Both the position numbers and the translations under genes were made by a program. A stretch of 64,000 bases of DNA from assembly GCA_942491535.1 (NCBI GenBank), contig CALOBV010000007.1, positions 248,001 through 312,000 of the forward strand, in the 5' to 3' direction. Below the pieces are notes generated by a model, which saw nothing but the letters and a program-made list of their open reading frames with translations, was not told where the DNA came from and did no database searches. The DNA comes from JAUVKT01 sp942491535. GTDB taxonomy: Bacteria > Bacteroidota > Bacteroidia > Bacteroidales > VadinHA17. This document shows, in pieces, positions 62,572 to 64,000 of this stretch (position 1 is the first letter of the stretch; the number at the start of each line of letters is the position of its first letter).

Positions 62572-63474
62572 ATGAAAGGTATTATTCTCGCCGGAGGCTC
62601 CGGCTCAAGATTACATCCTGTAACAAAAGCGATCTCTAAACAGATTCTTCCGGTATATGATAAACCGATGATCTATTATCCGCTCTCAGTACTTATGCTG
62701 GCAGGAATAAAAGATATTCTTATAATTTCTACGCCCAGAGACATAGGTGTGTTCGAAGATCTCCTTGAAGACGGCAAGGACCTTGGACTGAGTTTTACTT
62801 ATGCTATTCAGTCAGAGCCGGAAGGACTTGCACAGGCATTTATTATTGGTGAAGAATTTATTGGCAACGATTCAGTATGTATGATATTGGGCGACAATAT
62901 CTTCTACGGTCACGGACTGGGAGATATTCTTCTCAAAACATCTGAGCTTAAAGAAGGTGCATGCGTATTTGGCTATTACGTTACTGATCCGGAAAGATAT
63001 GGGGTTGTCGAATTTAACTCCGATCGGAAAGCAATAAGTATAGAGGAAAAACCCATTTCACCTAAATCCAACTATGCGGTTACTGGTCTCTATTTCTATG
63101 GCAACGATGTAGTAAAAAAAGCTAAATCCCTTAAACCCTCAGCTAGAGGGGAACTGGAAATTACTGACCTTAACAAGCTTTACCTTGGTGAAGGAAGGCT
63201 GGAAGTAAAACTTCTTGGAAGAGGAATGGCATGGCTTGATACAGGAACTCACGATAGTTTATTACAGGCTTCTAATTTTATTGCAACCCTTGAACAGAGA
63301 CAGGGACTGAAAGCATCATGTATTGAGGAAATAGCATATATACGTGGATTTATTGATCATAAACAGTTGGTAAAACTCGCAAAAGCTTACGGTAAAAGTC
63401 AATATGGAGCATACCTGAAAAAACTGGCCGACGAAGAGATAAGAATTATTGCAGAGAGAGGAAATAGAATTTGA
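62572..63474 (+). CDS. rfbA: glucose-1-phosphate thymidylyltransferase
   Basis: 300 residues. The nucleotidyltransferase signature GGSGSRLHPVTKAISKQILP (residues ~7-26), LGDNIFYGHGLG, YGVVEFNSDRKAISIEEKP, and DTGTHDSLLQAS are RmlA/RfbA hallmarks. It joins dTTP and glucose-1-phosphate to dTDP-glucose, the first step of dTDP-L-rhamnose synthesis for O-antigen or capsule. The length and the KPMIYYP motif are normal. The next gene, rfbC, starts 4 bp later. Confidence 0.97.
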   Translation: MKGIILAGGSGSRLHPVTKAISKQILPVYDKPMIYYPLSVLMLAGIKDILIISTPRDIGVFEDLLEDGKDLGLSFTYAIQSEPEGLAQAFIIGEEFIGNDSVCMILGDNIFYGHGLGDILLKTSELKEGACVFGYYVTDPERYGVVEFNSDRKAISIEEKPISPKSNYAVTGLYFYGNDVVKKAKSLKPSARGELEITDLNKLYLGEGRLEVKLLGRGMAWLDTGTHDSLLQASNFIATLEQRQGLKASCIEEIAYIRGFIDHKQLVKLAKAYGKSQYGAYLKKLADEEIRIIAERGNRI

Positions 63475-63477
63475 AGA

Positions 63478-64000
63478 ATGAAACTTTTAACTACGGATTT
63501 TAAAGGACTTGTATTGATTGAACCTGATCTTTTCGAAGATCAGAGAGGGTATTTTTTTGAAAGTTATAACGAGAAGAAATTTACAGATCTGGGAATTAAT
63601 TTTAAACCGGTTCAGGATAATGAATCATCCTCAACAAGAAATGTGATACGTGGCTTGCATTACCAGATAGAACCAATGGCACAGGCTAAACTTATAAGAG
63701 TAATTAAAGGTAAAATCCTTGATATAGCTGTTGACCTGAGACAGGACTCGGATACCTTTGGAAAATGGTTTGGAACAGAACTTGATTCTTCAGGTAAATT
63801 GCAGCTTTTCATCCCCAGGGGCTTTGCTCACGGATTCTCTGTCCTGAGCGATACTGCAATCATCCTTTACAAATGTGATAATTTTTACAGTCCTGAGCAT
63901 GAGAGAAGTATTATTTATAATGACCCTCGTTTAAATATAGATTGGAAAATAATAAAGAAATTAGAAATTGTAAGTGAAAAAGACAGGAAGAGTCCTGACT
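63478..64000 (+). CDS. rfbC: dTDP-4-dehydrorhamnose 3,5-epimerase, 3' end outside window
   Basis: The frame is open from ATG 63478 to the window's end (174 codons seen). MKLLTTDFKGLVLIEPDLFE, RGYFFESYNEKKF, RNVIRGLHYQIEPMAQAKL with the catalytic His, and FIPRGFAHGFSVLSD with a second key residue pattern are typical of RmlC/RfbC. It epimerises two carbons of the dTDP-4-keto sugar, the third step of dTDP-rhamnose synthesis. The start codon follows the rfbA stop by 3 bp. rfbB and rfbD are expected beyond the edge. Confidence 0.95.
   Translation, partial: MKLLTTDFKGLVLIEPDLFEDQRGYFFESYNEKKFTDLGINFKPVQDNESSSTRNVIRGLHYQIEPMAQAKLIRVIKGKILDIAVDLRQDSDTFGKWFGTELDSSGKLQLFIPRGFAHGFSVLSDTAIILYKCDNFYSPEHERSIIYNDPRLNIDWKIIKKLEIVSEKDRKSPD

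Overview
The window comes from a member of the Bacteroidota, probably a Bacteroidales- or Marinilabiliales-like anaerobe. I infer this from the AT-rich sequence and from TAnnTTTG (-7 type) promoter motifs in front of many genes. Several families or gene orders are typical of the phylum: serC-serA-DUF1015, folP-cdaA, a BT_3928-like protein behind tmk, a TonB receptor next to a carboxypeptidase-regulatory-like protein, SiaB/SiaC-type proteins, and an IorA without its ferredoxin tail. The genus cannot be named from the sequence. No tRNA, rRNA, IS element, prophage or CRISPR array was seen.

Layout. 1-7.1 kb: the 3' part of an M28 peptidase, small envelope proteins, ssb, a DPP-IV-like S9 peptidase and a porin-like barrel. 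7.1-15.1 kb: iorAB, yjbQ, a surface receptor pair, an AEC permease and a TonB-like protein. 15.2-21.8 kb: an SRAP protease, a serine hydrolase, an unknown protein, an ankyrin protein, larA and a NifX-like protein. 21.8-32.4 kb: folP-cdaA facing a long tmk/BT_3928/tpiA/prmA/1501-aa/rsmE run. 32.4-34.7 kb: an SPFH protein with a tiny ribbon-helix-helix (RHH) gene, a repeat-filled spacer and an ECF sigma factor. 34.9-46.7 kb: uvrA (with an in-frame stop), unknown envelope proteins, then a minus-strand metabolic block (dihydroorotate dehydrogenase-like, YggS, DUF1015, serA, serC, comB, gcvT). 46.8-53.8 kb: a PD40 protein and a signalling region (Hpt, STAS, flavin reductase, TerB/FHA-like ABCG transporter, SiaC, SiaB). 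53.9-62.2 kb: THUMP methyltransferase, S41 protease, guaA, rnz, STAS and rpsA, all minus strand. 62.6-64 kb: the start of a dTDP-rhamnose locus (rfbA, rfbC).

Two themes stand out. First, four housekeeping reading frames are broken: uvrA by an in-frame TAG, serA and guaA by small indels, and the rpsA N-terminal extension by several indels and a TAA. Essential genes such as guaA and rpsA are unlikely to be true pseudogenes, so base-level sequence errors are the simplest explanation. Second, the spacers carry arrays of very short tandem repeats with 7-, 8- or 29-bp periods, always just after a gene end. The most distinctive regulatory structure is a set of three TGATATCA-like boxes at an exact 11-bp pitch in front of the SPFH gene. 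That operon ends in a 54-residue Arc-type RHH protein, which suggests an autoregulated unit.
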